Assembly: GCA_002937855.1 (NCBI GenBank) | Contig: PTKS01000004.1 | Span: 1-64,000 of the forward strand | Direction: 5' to 3' | Source of the DNA: Alphaproteobacteria bacterium MarineAlpha5_Bin12 | GTDB lineage: Bacteria; Pseudomonadota; Alphaproteobacteria; HIMB59; GCA-002718135 | Length of the DNA stretch: 64,000 nt | Shown here: in pieces, positions 9,184 to 17,414 of the stretch | Numbering within the stretch: position 1 is the stretch's first letter | How the letters are laid out: each line of letters begins with the position of its first letter | Made by a program: the position numbers and the translations under genes | Notes under the pieces: model-generated | What the model was told of the DNA's origin: nothing | Databases searched by the model: none | The model's input: only the letters and a program-made list of their open reading frames with translations

Positions 9184-10044
9184 GTGACACAAACTTTATC
9201 ATTTGCGTTTATAATTTTATGGTCTTCAGCTTTTATAACAAGTAAAATAATTGTTGAGAGCTCCTCACCCTTTGCAGCTTTATCTTTTCGTTTCGTTATA
9301 GTTGCATTAGGGTTTCTTCTTTTTTCAATTTATTTAAAAGAAAAAATTTTTGTTAAGAAAAAATTTATACTTGAAGCCTGTCTCTCAGGTATTTTATTTC
9401 ATGGTCTTTATTTAGGAGGAGTTTTTTTTGCATTTTCTCTTGGACTATCAGCAACAATAGGAGCCTTAATAGTTTCCTTGCAACCTATATTAACAAATAT
9501 TTTTGCAGGACCTATCTTGAAAGAAGAGGTTAGTTGGAGACAATGGATAGGAATAACGCTTGGATTCATTGGAACTTGCATGGTTTTGGGATATGATATT
9601 GGAGAAAATATTTCGTTGATAGCAGTTTTATCATCAATTGTAGCATTGTTAGCAGCAACAACAGCAACTATATGGCAAAAAAAATTAAGCAACAAACTCC
9701 CCTTACCAATAAGCAATTTTTATCAGGCAATTGGGGCAAGCATCTTTTTATTTTTTATTATGTTAATATTTGAAGACGCATACATAAATTTTACTTTTAA
9801 TTTTATATTATCCATGAGTTGGCAAATAATTGTAGTTTCTTTTGGAGCATTTACTATACTGATGTATTTAATTAAAATAGGAACTGCTAGCAAAACTTCT
9901 AACTTATTTTTTTTAGTTCCTCCCGTTTCTGCTCTAATGGCATGGTTCTTTCTTGGTGAGACAATTTCTAATTTTGATTTATTAGGATTATTAGTAAGTT
10001 CTATAGGTGTCTTTATAGCAACCAGAGCTCGCGAATCTCAATAA
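9184..10044 (+). CDS. EamA/DMT-family membrane transporter
   Basis: A 286-aa, about ten-helix protein made of two repeated halves, as in the drug/metabolite transporter superfamily. The N-terminal signature (ILWSSAFITSKI, then SPFAALSFRF) and the second-half GETISNFDLLGLL are typical EamA features. The start is GTG at 9184, immediately after the stop of the small membrane protein. The substrate (amino acid, metabolite or drug) cannot be told from sequence. It is the last core gene before the accessory island; an integrase remnant begins about 20 bases after its stop. Confidence 0.85.
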   Translation: MTQTLSFAFIILWSSAFITSKIIVESSSPFAALSFRFVIVALGFLLFSIYLKEKIFVKKKFILEACLSGILFHGLYLGGVFFAFSLGLSATIGALIVSLQPILTNIFAGPILKEEVSWRQWIGITLGFIGTCMVLGYDIGENISLIAVLSSIVALLAATTATIWQKKLSNKLPLPISNFYQAIGASIFLFFIMLIFEDAYINFTFNFILSMSWQIIVVSFGAFTILMYLIKIGTASKTSNLFFLVPPVSALMAWFFLGETISNFDLLGLLVSSIGVFIATRARESQ

Positions 10045-10062
10045 ATTTGTAATTAAATGGCT

Positions 10063-10086
10063 GAGGATATATTAAGGAAGTTATGA
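10063..10086 (+). repeat. 24-bp direct repeat, copy 1 (integrase 3'-end remnant)
   Basis: These 24 bases are identical to 12,883-12,906. In the second copy they are the last codons of an integrase fragment (EDILRKL and stop). Here they again read EDILRKL-stop in frame, preceded by only a couple of codons, so this is a cut-off integrase tail stranded next to the core EamA gene. The two copies flank a 2.8-kb module with the nuclease/metallopeptidase pair and a secreted protein. They mark the left edge of the island. Confidence 0.85.
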
Positions 10087-10101
10087 GAATAATTTTTATT
10101 A

Positions 10102-11022
10102 TCATTTCTTTTTATCTAACTGTAACCAGTCCGACACTCCTTTGGCTGTAACTTTTTTAGATTCAAAAAACCCGTGCTTTTCATCAATCTCTAAATTTGA
10201 GAAAACAGCTGAATAGTACATCATATTGTAATCCATCTTGAGGTACTTGTGATATAAATACATGAGTATTGTTAAAAAAGATGAGTTATGCCCTTGGTAT
10301 TCGGTGTTTAATAGATGTGCAAGTTCATGAAGCATCGTTTGTTTTGTTCTCGCTTTCTCATGCAGTCTCATCACACAGTAACAGGGTAAATAAGTAATTT
10401 TAACTTTTTTTTTGCCGTGCATTCTAGCATCAATAAAACCAGTCAAATTAACTTCATGTTCTTCCCAATCCTCACTTTCTAGACAATCCTTTAAACTTTC
10501 ATTATTTATTTTCAGATTAAAATCAGGATATTCTTTCTTAAATAATTTAGTATCAATTAAGAGTGTTTTTTTCTCACCTTTTTTTCTATAAAGTTTAAAA
10601 TCAGCTTGTGCATTAATTGACCAACCCTTTTTCCATAAAGGAAGTATTTCATTGAAAGTTAATTTTGGTATCAAGCGACAGTGGCGACCATAGTACATAG
10701 AGTCTATTGCATTATCGGGATTGCGACGCCATAATAAATGAAATTCATGTTTAATTATTTTATTTAAATATTTACGACAATATTCCAACGATAAAGGCTT
10801 AGTTTTCTTTTGCAAGATTTTAGCTTCGTGACGACAAGACCTTTCCCATTTATAAACCTCCATCCTTTTTAGGTCAGGATGATAAGCTGCGTATGGAGAG
10901 TATTTATTGTTATCTCTATATTTTATGACTGCATATTTATGAATTCTTTTTTGGTCTGCAAAATAATAATTATAAATATTTGTTACATCGATAAAGTTAT
11001 TTTTATTGCTTTGCTTATTCAT
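10102..11022 (-). CDS. SprT-like zinc metallopeptidase domain protein
   Basis: A 306-aa protein of unknown family with a clear metallopeptidase core near its C-terminus: HELAH at residues 232-236 and a third candidate zinc ligand in GHNSSF at 244-249. This HExxH-GH arrangement resembles SprT-like proteases, including phage ones. The first 220 residues are basic and aromatic, match nothing I recognise, and may bind nucleic acid. The ATG follows directly on the TAG stop of the upstream Cas4-like nuclease, so the two are probably translated together. A role in processing DNA-protein complexes is only an inference. Confidence 0.65.
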   Translation of the reverse strand: MNKQSNKNNFIDVTNIYNYYFADQKRIHKYAVIKYRDNNKYSPYAAYHPDLKRMEVYKWERSCRHEAKILQKKTKPLSLEYCRKYLNKIIKHEFHLLWRRNPDNAIDSMYYGRHCRLIPKLTFNEILPLWKKGWSINAQADFKLYRKKGEKKTLLIDTKLFKKEYPDFNLKINNESLKDCLESEDWEEHEVNLTGFIDARMHGKKKVKITYLPCYCVMRLHEKARTKQTMLHELAHLLNTEYQGHNSSFLTILMYLYHKYLKMDYNMMYYSAVFSNLEIDEKHGFFESKKVTAKGVSDWLQLDKKK

Positions 11023-11856
11023 CTAATTTTTCAATTTATCAATTACAGAGCGTTGTCTTGCATAAGCACAATTTTCACAACTTATATGAGAGTCAGGCAT
11101 TTTATCAGAATTTATAACATCAATCATTTGTTGCACTTCTTTATGAATATAATCGGTTTTCACTTTATGAAGTATTAAAGTTTCATCAAACAACATTTGA
11201 CCATTAAATCCTTCATCTACTTCCTTTGCATTACAAATATAGAGGTAAGCATCCAAAGAAACTTTATAGCCCATTCCTTTTAACAGGTATGCGTAGAAAT
11301 CTAATTGTGTCTTATATCCTTGAGTATAAAAACTTTCAAAATATGTATCTTGTGATATTTTTAATTTTTGTTGTGTAGATTTATAATCAGCAACTATTAG
11401 TTCTTCTGTTTTGGTATTAAACCACACATCATCAATACCACCTTGTAAAATTATATTTGTATTTTTATATCTATGTTTAAGACCTCCCGATAATGAATTT
11501 TGCCATTGTTCAATAAATTCTGTTTTATAAGGAACAAGATGTTTAAGTTTATTGGCAATCATAATACGATGGGGTATTTGTTTTTCACGACACACATCAA
11601 ATTCTTTTTTTAACAAGGTATCGGTTAATGTATTTAATTTCCATGGAGGCGTGCCTGGTTCCATAAATCCTTTAACTGTTTTTAGATAAAAACACCTTTG
11701 GCATTTTCTATAATCTTCAAACCTACTTCGACTTATATTAAAATCTTTATTTTGATTTGGTTTATAAATTCTCCATTGTTGACTATTTAATCCTGTTGCT
11801 TCAACAAGCTCTCTTTTGCCGGTCTTTGTATTCTTTTTAGATTTTAAGCTTATCAT
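11023..11856 (-). CDS. Cas4/RecB-like PD-(D/E)XK nuclease with probable Fe-S cysteines
   Basis: A 277-aa nuclease of the PD-(D/E)XK fold. Visible elements are CxxC at residues 52-55, GGIDDVW at 139-145 (catalytic Asp), VADYKS at 155-160 (D157, K159), a downstream Gln/Tyr motif near YKTQLDFYAY, and a second CxxC at 260-263. Cysteines at both ends suggest a Cas4/AddB-type iron-sulfur staple, although the exact spacing differs from textbook Cas4. No CRISPR array or cas1/cas2 is nearby, so it is more likely a phage- or defence-type exonuclease. It is coupled to the metallopeptidase gene. Its promoter repeat lies 8 bases upstream of the ATG. Confidence 0.7.
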   Translation of the reverse strand: MISLKSKKNTKTGKRELVEATGLNSQQWRIYKPNQNKDFNISRSRFEDYRKCQRCFYLKTVKGFMEPGTPPWKLNTLTDTLLKKEFDVCREKQIPHRIMIANKLKHLVPYKTEFIEQWQNSLSGGLKHRYKNTNIILQGGIDDVWFNTKTEELIVADYKSTQQKLKISQDTYFESFYTQGYKTQLDFYAYLLKGMGYKVSLDAYLYICNAKEVDEGFNGQMLFDETLILHKVKTDYIHKEVQQMIDVINSDKMPDSHISCENCAYARQRSVIDKLKN

Positions 11857-11863
11857 GAATAAT

Positions 11864-11895
11864 AATATACCATCATTTCCCCAAAGGTTAAGAGG
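11864..11895 (-). promoter_or_regulatory. Repeated extended -10 promoter of the nuclease gene (copy 1)
   Basis: On the minus strand this 32-base element ends with TGGTATATT, an extended -10 promoter motif whose last base is only 7 bases before the nuclease ATG. Transcription should therefore start at or next to the ATG, giving a leaderless mRNA. The same 32 bases, with one mismatch, occur at 17,423-17,454 in the same position before an unrelated secreted-protein gene. No good -35 box is seen. Confidence 0.6.
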
Positions 11896-11928
11896 GTTAT
11901 TTTTAGGTTAACACATAGTTTTAGTGGG

Positions 11929-12024
11929 GAATATATTTTTAGGTATACTGATTTGAAGGCAGTAGAACCAGAAACTTCTAAACATAAAATTACCTTATTT
12001 TTAGCATCATTAAGTCAAATTTAA
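11929..12024 (+). pseudogene. Remnant of a tyrosine recombinase C-terminus
   Basis: In one open frame this stretch reads EYIFRYTDLKAVEP and ends at TAA 12,022-12,024. RYTDLKA closely matches the RYTHLKA around the nucleophilic tyrosine in the better-preserved integrase fragment at 12,724-12,906. Just upstream in the same frame is LTHS, which could be a decayed LGHS motif. There is no N-terminal part. I read it as a second, older integrase stump; chance resemblance cannot be excluded for so short a piece. Confidence 0.5.
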
Positions 12025-12040
12025 TTTCTAAAAGTAAGAT

Positions 12041-12727
12041 GTGGCATTAATAAAACGAATACTGTTGTTCTTTGCATCAATAGGATTCACTATTTTTTTG
12101 CTTATTGGTGCCACAACCTCCTATGGAAAAGATGAGTTTGAGGCAAACATGGATGAAGAAAACCATCGGTTTTTTTCTATGGAATGGATTGATGCTGTTG
12201 ATGATAATAACAGAAAATTCGCTTGTGGTACGAAGGTGTCTACCTTTGACTACACAGGAAGAAAGCTTGTATTAGAATATTACTATATCATTACAAATGA
12301 AAATAAAATTATAACACGATTTGATGTGAATGCTGTACAAACTAGTATTCTTGCAATGGAACCTCTTAAAACAGAAGAGTTTAGGATAAATTTACATGGT
12401 GTTATTATAAAAAAAGATAACGAAGATTTATTGGCAGGACTTCAAGGCAAAGATAAAAGTTATAAAGGTGTCGGGGCAGAATTTACAGAACTTGATATTA
12501 TAGGCAATACTGAGCTCTTTAAAATTCTCTATTACGGAGACTATGAAGTGGAATTATATTTTATTCCTCATGCCCCCAAGATTATACCTATTGCAAAAAA
12601 TAAAATTTATGTTGAAGGAAGTGAAGAAACATTAATTAGATGTATTATGGACTTACTCGATAATCAGGATGAAAAAAACACACCTAAAGGAGAAGTGTTT
12701 ATTGAAAATGCGTATCGCACAGGATGA
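12041..12727 (+). CDS. Secreted protein of unknown function
   Basis: A 228-aa protein starting with GTG. It has a clear signal peptide (KR, then a hydrophobic run ending near TTSYG at about residue 29) and a hydrophilic mature part with alternating hydrophobic residues that suggest a beta-rich periplasmic domain. I recognise no family. It has no predicted membrane anchor after the signal peptide. Its last bases overlap the integrase fragment at 12,724, so its natural 3' end may have been replaced by a recombination event. It sits inside the module bounded by the 24-bp repeats. Confidence 0.6.
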   Translation: MALIKRILLFFASIGFTIFLLIGATTSYGKDEFEANMDEENHRFFSMEWIDAVDDNNRKFACGTKVSTFDYTGRKLVLEYYYIITNENKIITRFDVNAVQTSILAMEPLKTEEFRINLHGVIIKKDNEDLLAGLQGKDKSYKGVGAEFTELDIIGNTELFKILYYGDYEVELYFIPHAPKIIPIAKNKIYVEGSEETLIRCIMDLLDNQDEKNTPKGEVFIENAYRTG

Positions 12728-12906
12728 GTGTTTGTTATATTCTTAGAGACCTACACTTCCATGATTTACGCCATGAAGCTATCTCGCGGTTCTTTGAAAA
12801 AGGTTTAAACATCCCTGAAGTTGCCTTAATTTCTGGGCATAAGGATGTAAGAATGCTTTTTCGCTACACACATCTCAAGGCAGAGGATATATTAAGGAAG
12901 TTATGA
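12724..12906 (+). pseudogene. C-terminal fragment of a tyrosine recombinase (phage-type integrase)
   Basis: About 60 codons encode the end of the catalytic domain: HDLRHEA (the second catalytic Arg and the His/Arg box), LISGHKD, and [14 protein letters not shown] with the nucleophilic Tyr. The first ~75% of a normal integrase is absent, and the open frame overlaps the end of the preceding secreted-protein gene. It cannot be an active recombinase alone. Its last 24 bases are repeated at 10,063-10,086. Confidence 0.85.
12883..12906 (+). repeat. 24-bp direct repeat, copy 2
   Basis: Identical to 10,063-10,086. It lies at the very 3' end of the integrase fragment (EDILRKL-stop). The pair brackets 2.8 kb of accessory genes and may be a scar of integration or of homologous recombination between two related integrase genes. 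Confidence 0.85.
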
Positions 12907-13010
12907 AATATTTTATTATATTTATATTTACTATTTTTATGTCTTTAAATTTATTTTCTCAAGAAGCATATGTGATGGATAATAATAATCCAGGAACAAA
13001 AAAATGTTGA
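12903..13010 (+). pseudogene. 5' stump of a secreted-protein gene
   Basis: The ATG overlaps the integrase-fragment stop (ATGA). It opens a 35-codon frame that begins like a signal peptide ([20 protein letters not shown]) and ends after a few hydrophilic residues. The length and the abrupt change to vsr-like coding sequence in another frame suggest a gene cut off by recombination. A tiny functional secreted peptide is possible but less likely. Confidence 0.45.
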
Positions 13011-13143
13011 GAGGGATAAAACTAATGACAGCAAATTACGCTATTTGGGCTGGAAAGTTATTGTGATATGGGAATGTAGTATAAATAATGAAAAGAAATT
13101 TTTTGCTAAAATGGCAAACGTGAAAAAAAGAATAAAAGATTAA
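12991..13143 (+). pseudogene. vsr: C-terminal fragment of a Vsr mismatch endonuclease gene
   Basis: The open frame reads KNVERDKTND, then LRYLGWKVIVIWECS, and ends at TAA 13,141-13,143. A conserved NxxRDxxN segment followed by LGW(K/R)VxVxWEC is the hallmark of the C-terminal half of Vsr very-short-patch repair endonucleases. The N-terminal part with the main catalytic residues is missing, so the enzyme is probably dead. Vsr genes accompany C5-cytosine methyltransferases, and one lies at 14,442-16,694. The stop abuts the ATG of the putative restriction enzyme. Confidence 0.75.
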
Positions 13144-14448
13144 ATGACAGAACATGATTTAGAATCCAGAAGAGCATGCGACTCTATACTTGCTAAATGG
13201 AAATCAAGCGTTCCCGAATGGAAAAATAGGTTTATTAATAATGACATAGTTTATGTTTCGGGTACAAAAAACTTCCCAAGCCCTGATAGGAGTTTTTATT
13301 CATCTTCTTTAAAAACTAGAATAGCTGTGGAGTTTAAGCCTTATAAACGAGAAACAAAAAGAGGCATCTTAACTGGAATTGGACAATCTATAGCATATTT
13401 AAAGGATAATAATAACTCAGCTTCTTATCTAGTAGTTCCAGAAAAAATAGAAAATTTTAATATGGGAATTTTTTTAGAGAATATTTTTAAAACAAAAATT
13501 TTCGGAAAACTTCCAATTGGACTTGTAACTTTTAACATTAAAGACGAATCTAAAATAAAGCTTCGTTGTAATATTGCAAACACACTAACTCCATCTAAAG
13601 TTACAGAAAGAGGCGTAGAAGATAATTATTGGGCAGCCTGGAGGGATAGTCCTCCTCATGCTACTTATCTTTTGCTCAAGATTGCATTTGAATTAAAAAA
13701 CAATAAAAATAGATCTAAAGCAATTTGGGATAATTATTTTGACAATTATTTTGTTCCCAAAGAAACTTCAGCAACATTGGATGATGTTAAAAACAAAGTA
13801 AAAATGTGGGATGGCAGTTTTCAAATTCCCCTATCTTCTACAAAGAAAAAATTACGAAGCCAGGTAAAAAATAAAGATATTGAATATTCAGAAGCTATTC
13901 AAATATTAAAAAAAAGAGTTGCTAAAAACGTTGTAGATAATCTTTATCAAGATTATAAAAAAAATCATTTTAATTATATTAATCATCTTAAGCTATGGGA
14001 TCATGATACAAAATTCATTAACCCTCTAGGAAAAAGTTTTTTAGATGCTGTTAATAGGGGGAACAACTTAACAAATGAAATTGCAAAAATAACCTTAGTT
14101 AGAGGCAGACATATTGAGTTTATAAGAGATATAGAGACAATTAAGTCAAACATGTCTTTTATTCCAGATAACCATGATGACTTTAGAAAATTACTTGATG
14201 TTGAGTTGGACAAAAAAGGATTTATGAAAAGGAATCCAAATCGAACTACTTCAGGTATAAGAAAATTGTTTCAATCCGAACTTCAACTATGGGATAAATT
14301 TGGTATCAAAAAAAAACACAGAGGAGAACATTTTGTCCCTGGAGTCGGATACCTTTTTGATTTTAAAAAAATTAATATGTTAGAAAAAGCTTATCATAAC
14401 ACTTATGATAAAATAGAGGCTGTTTTCTTATCAGATTCCCTTCAGTGA
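13144..14448 (+). CDS. Putative type II restriction endonuclease (PD-(D/E)XK fold)
   Basis: A 434-aa protein with no named family that I recognise. Near the N-terminus it shows PD at residues 47-48, then EFK at 63-65 and GQSIAYL at 80-86. This is the PD-x(n)-ExK-Q pattern of PD-(D/E)XK nucleases. The rest is basic and could read DNA (recognition domain). It runs convergent to a double C5-methyltransferase gene, overlapping its 3' end by 7 bases, and follows directly on a vsr fragment. Restriction enzyme, methyltransferase and Vsr together are the classic layout of a C5-type II restriction-modification system. Cleavage site and activity are unknown. Confidence 0.65.
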   Translation: MTEHDLESRRACDSILAKWKSSVPEWKNRFINNDIVYVSGTKNFPSPDRSFYSSSLKTRIAVEFKPYKRETKRGILTGIGQSIAYLKDNNNSASYLVVPEKIENFNMGIFLENIFKTKIFGKLPIGLVTFNIKDESKIKLRCNIANTLTPSKVTERGVEDNYWAAWRDSPPHATYLLLKIAFELKNNKNRSKAIWDNYFDNYFVPKETSATLDDVKNKVKMWDGSFQIPLSSTKKKLRSQVKNKDIEYSEAIQILKKRVAKNVVDNLYQDYKKNHFNYINHLKLWDHDTKFINPLGKSFLDAVNRGNNLTNEIAKITLVRGRHIEFIRDIETIKSNMSFIPDNHDDFRKLLDVELDKKGFMKRNPNRTTSGIRKLFQSELQLWDKFGIKKKHRGEHFVPGVGYLFDFKKINMLEKAYHNTYDKIEAVFLSDSLQ

Positions 14449-16694
14449 CATTTGTTTTTTTCGTCTATTTCCTTGAAATACCATTTGTCAAGAATGCTAT
14501 AGTTTGCAAGCTTGCTTATGTTATTCGGCATCCAGTTGTTTGTTACTGCCTTTATTATGCTTTCACCTAGCCTCTCTGCAAGCATACAGGGAAAAGCATT
14601 GCCCACTTGAATGCACTGCTCTTTTGAGCTTCCAGCAAATTCAAGATCATCAGGAAAAGTCTGAATCCTTGCAGCCTCTCTTGTTGTAATCAACCTGTTA
14701 AGCCATGGATGGATAGGAAAAGCATTGTGACCTGGAACAAGCGTAATGCTTGGCTCATTACGATGCAGCCTTCTGTAAACATGACTAAAGTTTTTTATTT
14801 TTTGTCCAGTAAATTTTGCGTACCGAAGCTTTTCAGGAAGTTTTGCCACATCCATCTTCCTTCCTTCCTCCACATATGAGTAACGCTCAACAATCATGCT
14901 GGAATGCGTCATGGGATCATGGTTCTTGAAATGCTTGTGGGATGACTTTGTAGACAAGTCCGTAATGACTTCACCAACTGTTCTGTATGAAAGCTGCCAA
15001 TCTTTTGGATTGGCAAAATATTTTGGTTTGGGCCAAGGTATAATGTGGCCAGTTCTGTTTGCAATCAGCAAAAACCGCTTTCTTTTTTGTGGCACGCCAT
15101 AGTCAGCAGCATTGAGTATTCTGCAGTCATAGTTTTTGTAACCAATTTTAGCAACGTACTTTAAAAGCTCTCTTAAGAAATTGCCCTTATCTAAACTTGC
15201 AAACCCTCCTACATTTTCCATGATTACCCATTCAGGTTTAAGCAAATTCACATAATCCCAAAAAGTAAATACAAGCTTATTTCTTGGGTCACTTCTTGGA
15301 TTATATCCTTTTGTATTAATAAATCTTCTTTTGCCAAATATTGAAAAACCCTGACATGGGGGCCCGCCAACAAGTAAATTAACTTTTTTGCCTCTTAGAA
15401 TTTTTAACATTTCTTTTCTTGTTTTCTTGCTGCTCAAATCACCATCCAAGTAAGGTATATCAGGAAAATTATTCTTATGGGTTTCTCTTACTTCCTTATT
15501 AAAGTCTGCACAAAGTAAAGGCTCAAAGCCTGTCTTTGCGAGGCCAACTGTTATGCCTCCGCCACCAGAAAACAGGTCAATAAATGTCATGCCATTGTTG
15601 CTACTGTTTTTTCTTCCTGAGCCATTGATAGTTAATGACTTTTGCGGATCCATACTTGTTAACTTGCTTTGGAACAATTCTTTACCAGAAGCTTTATAGT
15701 TTTCATTCGTTAAATGTTTTTTAATTTCTACAGCGATGTTTGCAGCAAGCAATGGTGCTACTGCATTGCCAACCAGTATGCATTGCTTTCTTCTTGTGCC
15801 AGCAAAAATATGACTGTCGGGAAATGTTTGTAAGCGTGCAGCCTCTCTAGGCGTAAGACTTCGATGCAAAGTTGGATGGATGGGAAAAGCATTGTTTCCA
15901 GGAACAAGAGTGACAGACGGTTCTGAATTTTTAAGCCTGACGTAAGTACTGCCAAAATTTTTTCTTCTAATTTCCTTTGGCATTTTTTCTGGCGGGGGAA
16001 GCTTTCCTCCTTCTGGAATTAACTTGTATCTTTGAATTACCCTCTCACTGTGTTCAAGGGGAATATGATTTGGAAACTCTATGCCTTTAGATATTAGATT
16101 CTTTATTGCTAGGCCAACATTTTTTATTGGTTTTAAAGAACCTATCTTTGACTTTCTTGGTTTGGGGTAGTCAAACTTTCTACCTGTTCTTGTTCCAACC
16201 AGAATGACACGCTCTCTTTTTTGTGGAACGCCATAACCACTTGCATCAAGTATTTTAAAGTATATGTCATAACCGCACTTAGCAAAATCAACGGAAAGTT
16301 TTTTCAAAAACTCCCCTTTGTGCAATGTGGACAATCCCTTCACGTTTTCAAAAACAAAACATTTTGGCTTTAACTCTCTTACGATGTTCACGTATGAGGA
16401 AAAAAGCATATTCCTAGGATCAGAACCATGCTTGTCACCCATCTGCGAAAAACCTTGGCAAGGAGGGCCTCCTATAATCACATCAGGTTTTTTGCCTTTT
16501 GTTTTATTAAGTAATTCGCTTGGTAAAAGAGTAGCAATATCCTTAAGTATAAAAGGTGTTGTTGGCCAGTTTAACTCATGAGTTTTTTGTGAGTCCTTGT
16601 CAAAGTCTGAGGATGCAATACATTTAAAACCAGCTTGCTCAAAACCAATTTTAAAGCCACCAGCTCCAGAAAATAATGAGATAAATGTTAGCAT
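14442..16694 (-). CDS. Fused double DNA C5-cytosine methyltransferase
   Basis: A 750-aa protein made of two complete C5-methyltransferases in tandem. Domain 1 (residues 1-330) has FSGAGGF at 8-14, GGPPCQGFS with catalytic C79, ENV at 116-118 and QKRER at 158-162. Domain 2 (368-735) has FSGGGGI, GGPPCQGFS with C448, ENV at 493-495 and QKRKR near 536. Both keep all key motifs, so both look active. A roughly 35-residue linker (Ser/Asn/Lys-rich) joins them. Two different methyltransferases in one chain are expected where the two strands of an asymmetric target need separate modification. It is convergent with the probable restriction enzyme. Confidence 0.93.
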   Translation of the reverse strand: MLTFISLFSGAGGFKIGFEQAGFKCIASSDFDKDSQKTHELNWPTTPFILKDIATLLPSELLNKTKGKKPDVIIGGPPCQGFSQMGDKHGSDPRNMLFSSYVNIVRELKPKCFVFENVKGLSTLHKGEFLKKLSVDFAKCGYDIYFKILDASGYGVPQKRERVILVGTRTGRKFDYPKPRKSKIGSLKPIKNVGLAIKNLISKGIEFPNHIPLEHSERVIQRYKLIPEGGKLPPPEKMPKEIRRKNFGSTYVRLKNSEPSVTLVPGNNAFPIHPTLHRSLTPREAARLQTFPDSHIFAGTRRKQCILVGNAVAPLLAANIAVEIKKHLTNENYKASGKELFQSKLTSMDPQKSLTINGSGRKNSSNNGMTFIDLFSGGGGITVGLAKTGFEPLLCADFNKEVRETHKNNFPDIPYLDGDLSSKKTRKEMLKILRGKKVNLLVGGPPCQGFSIFGKRRFINTKGYNPRSDPRNKLVFTFWDYVNLLKPEWVIMENVGGFASLDKGNFLRELLKYVAKIGYKNYDCRILNAADYGVPQKRKRFLLIANRTGHIIPWPKPKYFANPKDWQLSYRTVGEVITDLSTKSSHKHFKNHDPMTHSSMIVERYSYVEEGRKMDVAKLPEKLRYAKFTGQKIKNFSHVYRRLHRNEPSITLVPGHNAFPIHPWLNRLITTREAARIQTFPDDLEFAGSSKEQCIQVGNAFPCMLAERLGESIIKAVTNNWMPNNISKLANYSILDKWYFKEIDEKNKCH

Positions 16695-16695
16695 T

Positions 16696-16782
16696 TTATT
16701 TAAGCTTTATATTATATTTTATTTTCGATTCATCTATTTTTTTATTGATAACAAAAACTATTACTAAAGCTAAATATTTCAT
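16696..16782 (-). pseudogene. Truncated duplicate of the neighbouring secreted-protein gene
   Basis: Immediately after the stop of the 209-aa secreted-protein gene, the first ten codons of that same gene (MKYLALVIVF) appear again, followed by unrelated sequence and a stop 18 codons later. The shared 32 bases (16,753-16,784 and 17,385-17,416) are identical. This looks like the residue of a tandem duplication whose second copy was almost wholly deleted, ending just before the methyltransferase start. Confidence 0.65.
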
Positions 16783-16784
16783 CA
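16753..16784 (-). repeat. 32-bp direct repeat, copy 1 (signal-peptide start)
   Basis: Identical to 17,385-17,416. It covers the start codon and first ten codons of the secreted-protein gene. The two copies flank that gene exactly, with this one directly behind the stop codon. Confidence 0.85.
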
Positions 16785-17414
16785 TTAATTTAATCCAGAC
16801 AGGTCTGAAGGCCAATTGGAATCTTGTTTTGGTTTATCTTCCCAATAATCAGGATTTAATTTAAAATCAAATGCTAGTTCCCACTTGTTATATTCAATTT
16901 TAAGACAATCCAATGAAACTTGAAAATTTTTTTGACTATTGCTGTTCCATGTTGCCCAAGTGTCCATCATTTGTAATGGTTCACTACCAAATTCAATGAG
17001 TACTCCTCCTACTGACCAATAAGAATCTCCCTCATAACCCTTAGAAAGAGCAATTCTAATTATTTCATTCATTGTTGCCCTACATTGATATTCTCTCTGA
17101 TAATCAACTTCTGTATAAATGCGAATAATTTGCTTTGATTTTTTTGTAGTAAATACAATTATATCTTTAAATGTGGGGTCTTCTTTATCTAAAGCTATAA
17201 ATTGACCATTGGCAATTTTGTAAAAATCATTGAAATATGAAAATTGCTTTGTGCCTGAAAATTTACTTGGCCAGTTATGTTCATTAAATTTTTTTATAAC
17301 TTTAATGTTTTTTGGAAGTTCTTTACCTAGTTCAATTCCAAAAGGTTTCCAAACTTCTTCCGCATTCGTTTGTAATGAAAAGAAAAAAACTATTACTAAA
17401 GCTAAATATTTCAT
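16785..17414 (-). CDS. Secreted protein of unknown function
   Basis: A 209-aa protein. I choose the ATG at 17,414 because it opens directly into a signal peptide (MKYLALVIVFFFSLQTNA-EE) and because the repeated promoter ends 8 bases before it. The mature part (EVWKPFGIELGKELP at its start) is hydrophilic and has two cysteines (CRAT, DCLK) that could form a disulfide in the periplasm. I know no family for it. It is flanked by the 32-bp repeat and followed by a deleted duplicate, so it behaves like a mobile or amplifiable cassette. Confidence 0.6.
   Translation of the reverse strand: MKYLALVIVFFFSLQTNAEEVWKPFGIELGKELPKNIKVIKKFNEHNWPSKFSGTKQFSYFNDFYKIANGQFIALDKEDPTFKDIIVFTTKKSKQIIRIYTEVDYQREYQCRATMNEIIRIALSKGYEGDSYWSVGGVLIEFGSEPLQMMDTWATWNSNSQKNFQVSLDCLKIEYNKWELAFDFKLNPDYWEDKPKQDSNWPSDLSGLN

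Noticed and set aside
11023..11856. Cas4-like nuclease as evidence of a CRISPR-Cas system
   Set aside because: No repeat-spacer array and no cas1, cas2 or effector gene is present nearby; this type of nuclease is also common in phages.
12724..12906. An intact small integrase
   Set aside because: Only the last ~60 codons of the catalytic domain exist; the first catalytic Arg and the N-terminal DNA-binding part are absent.
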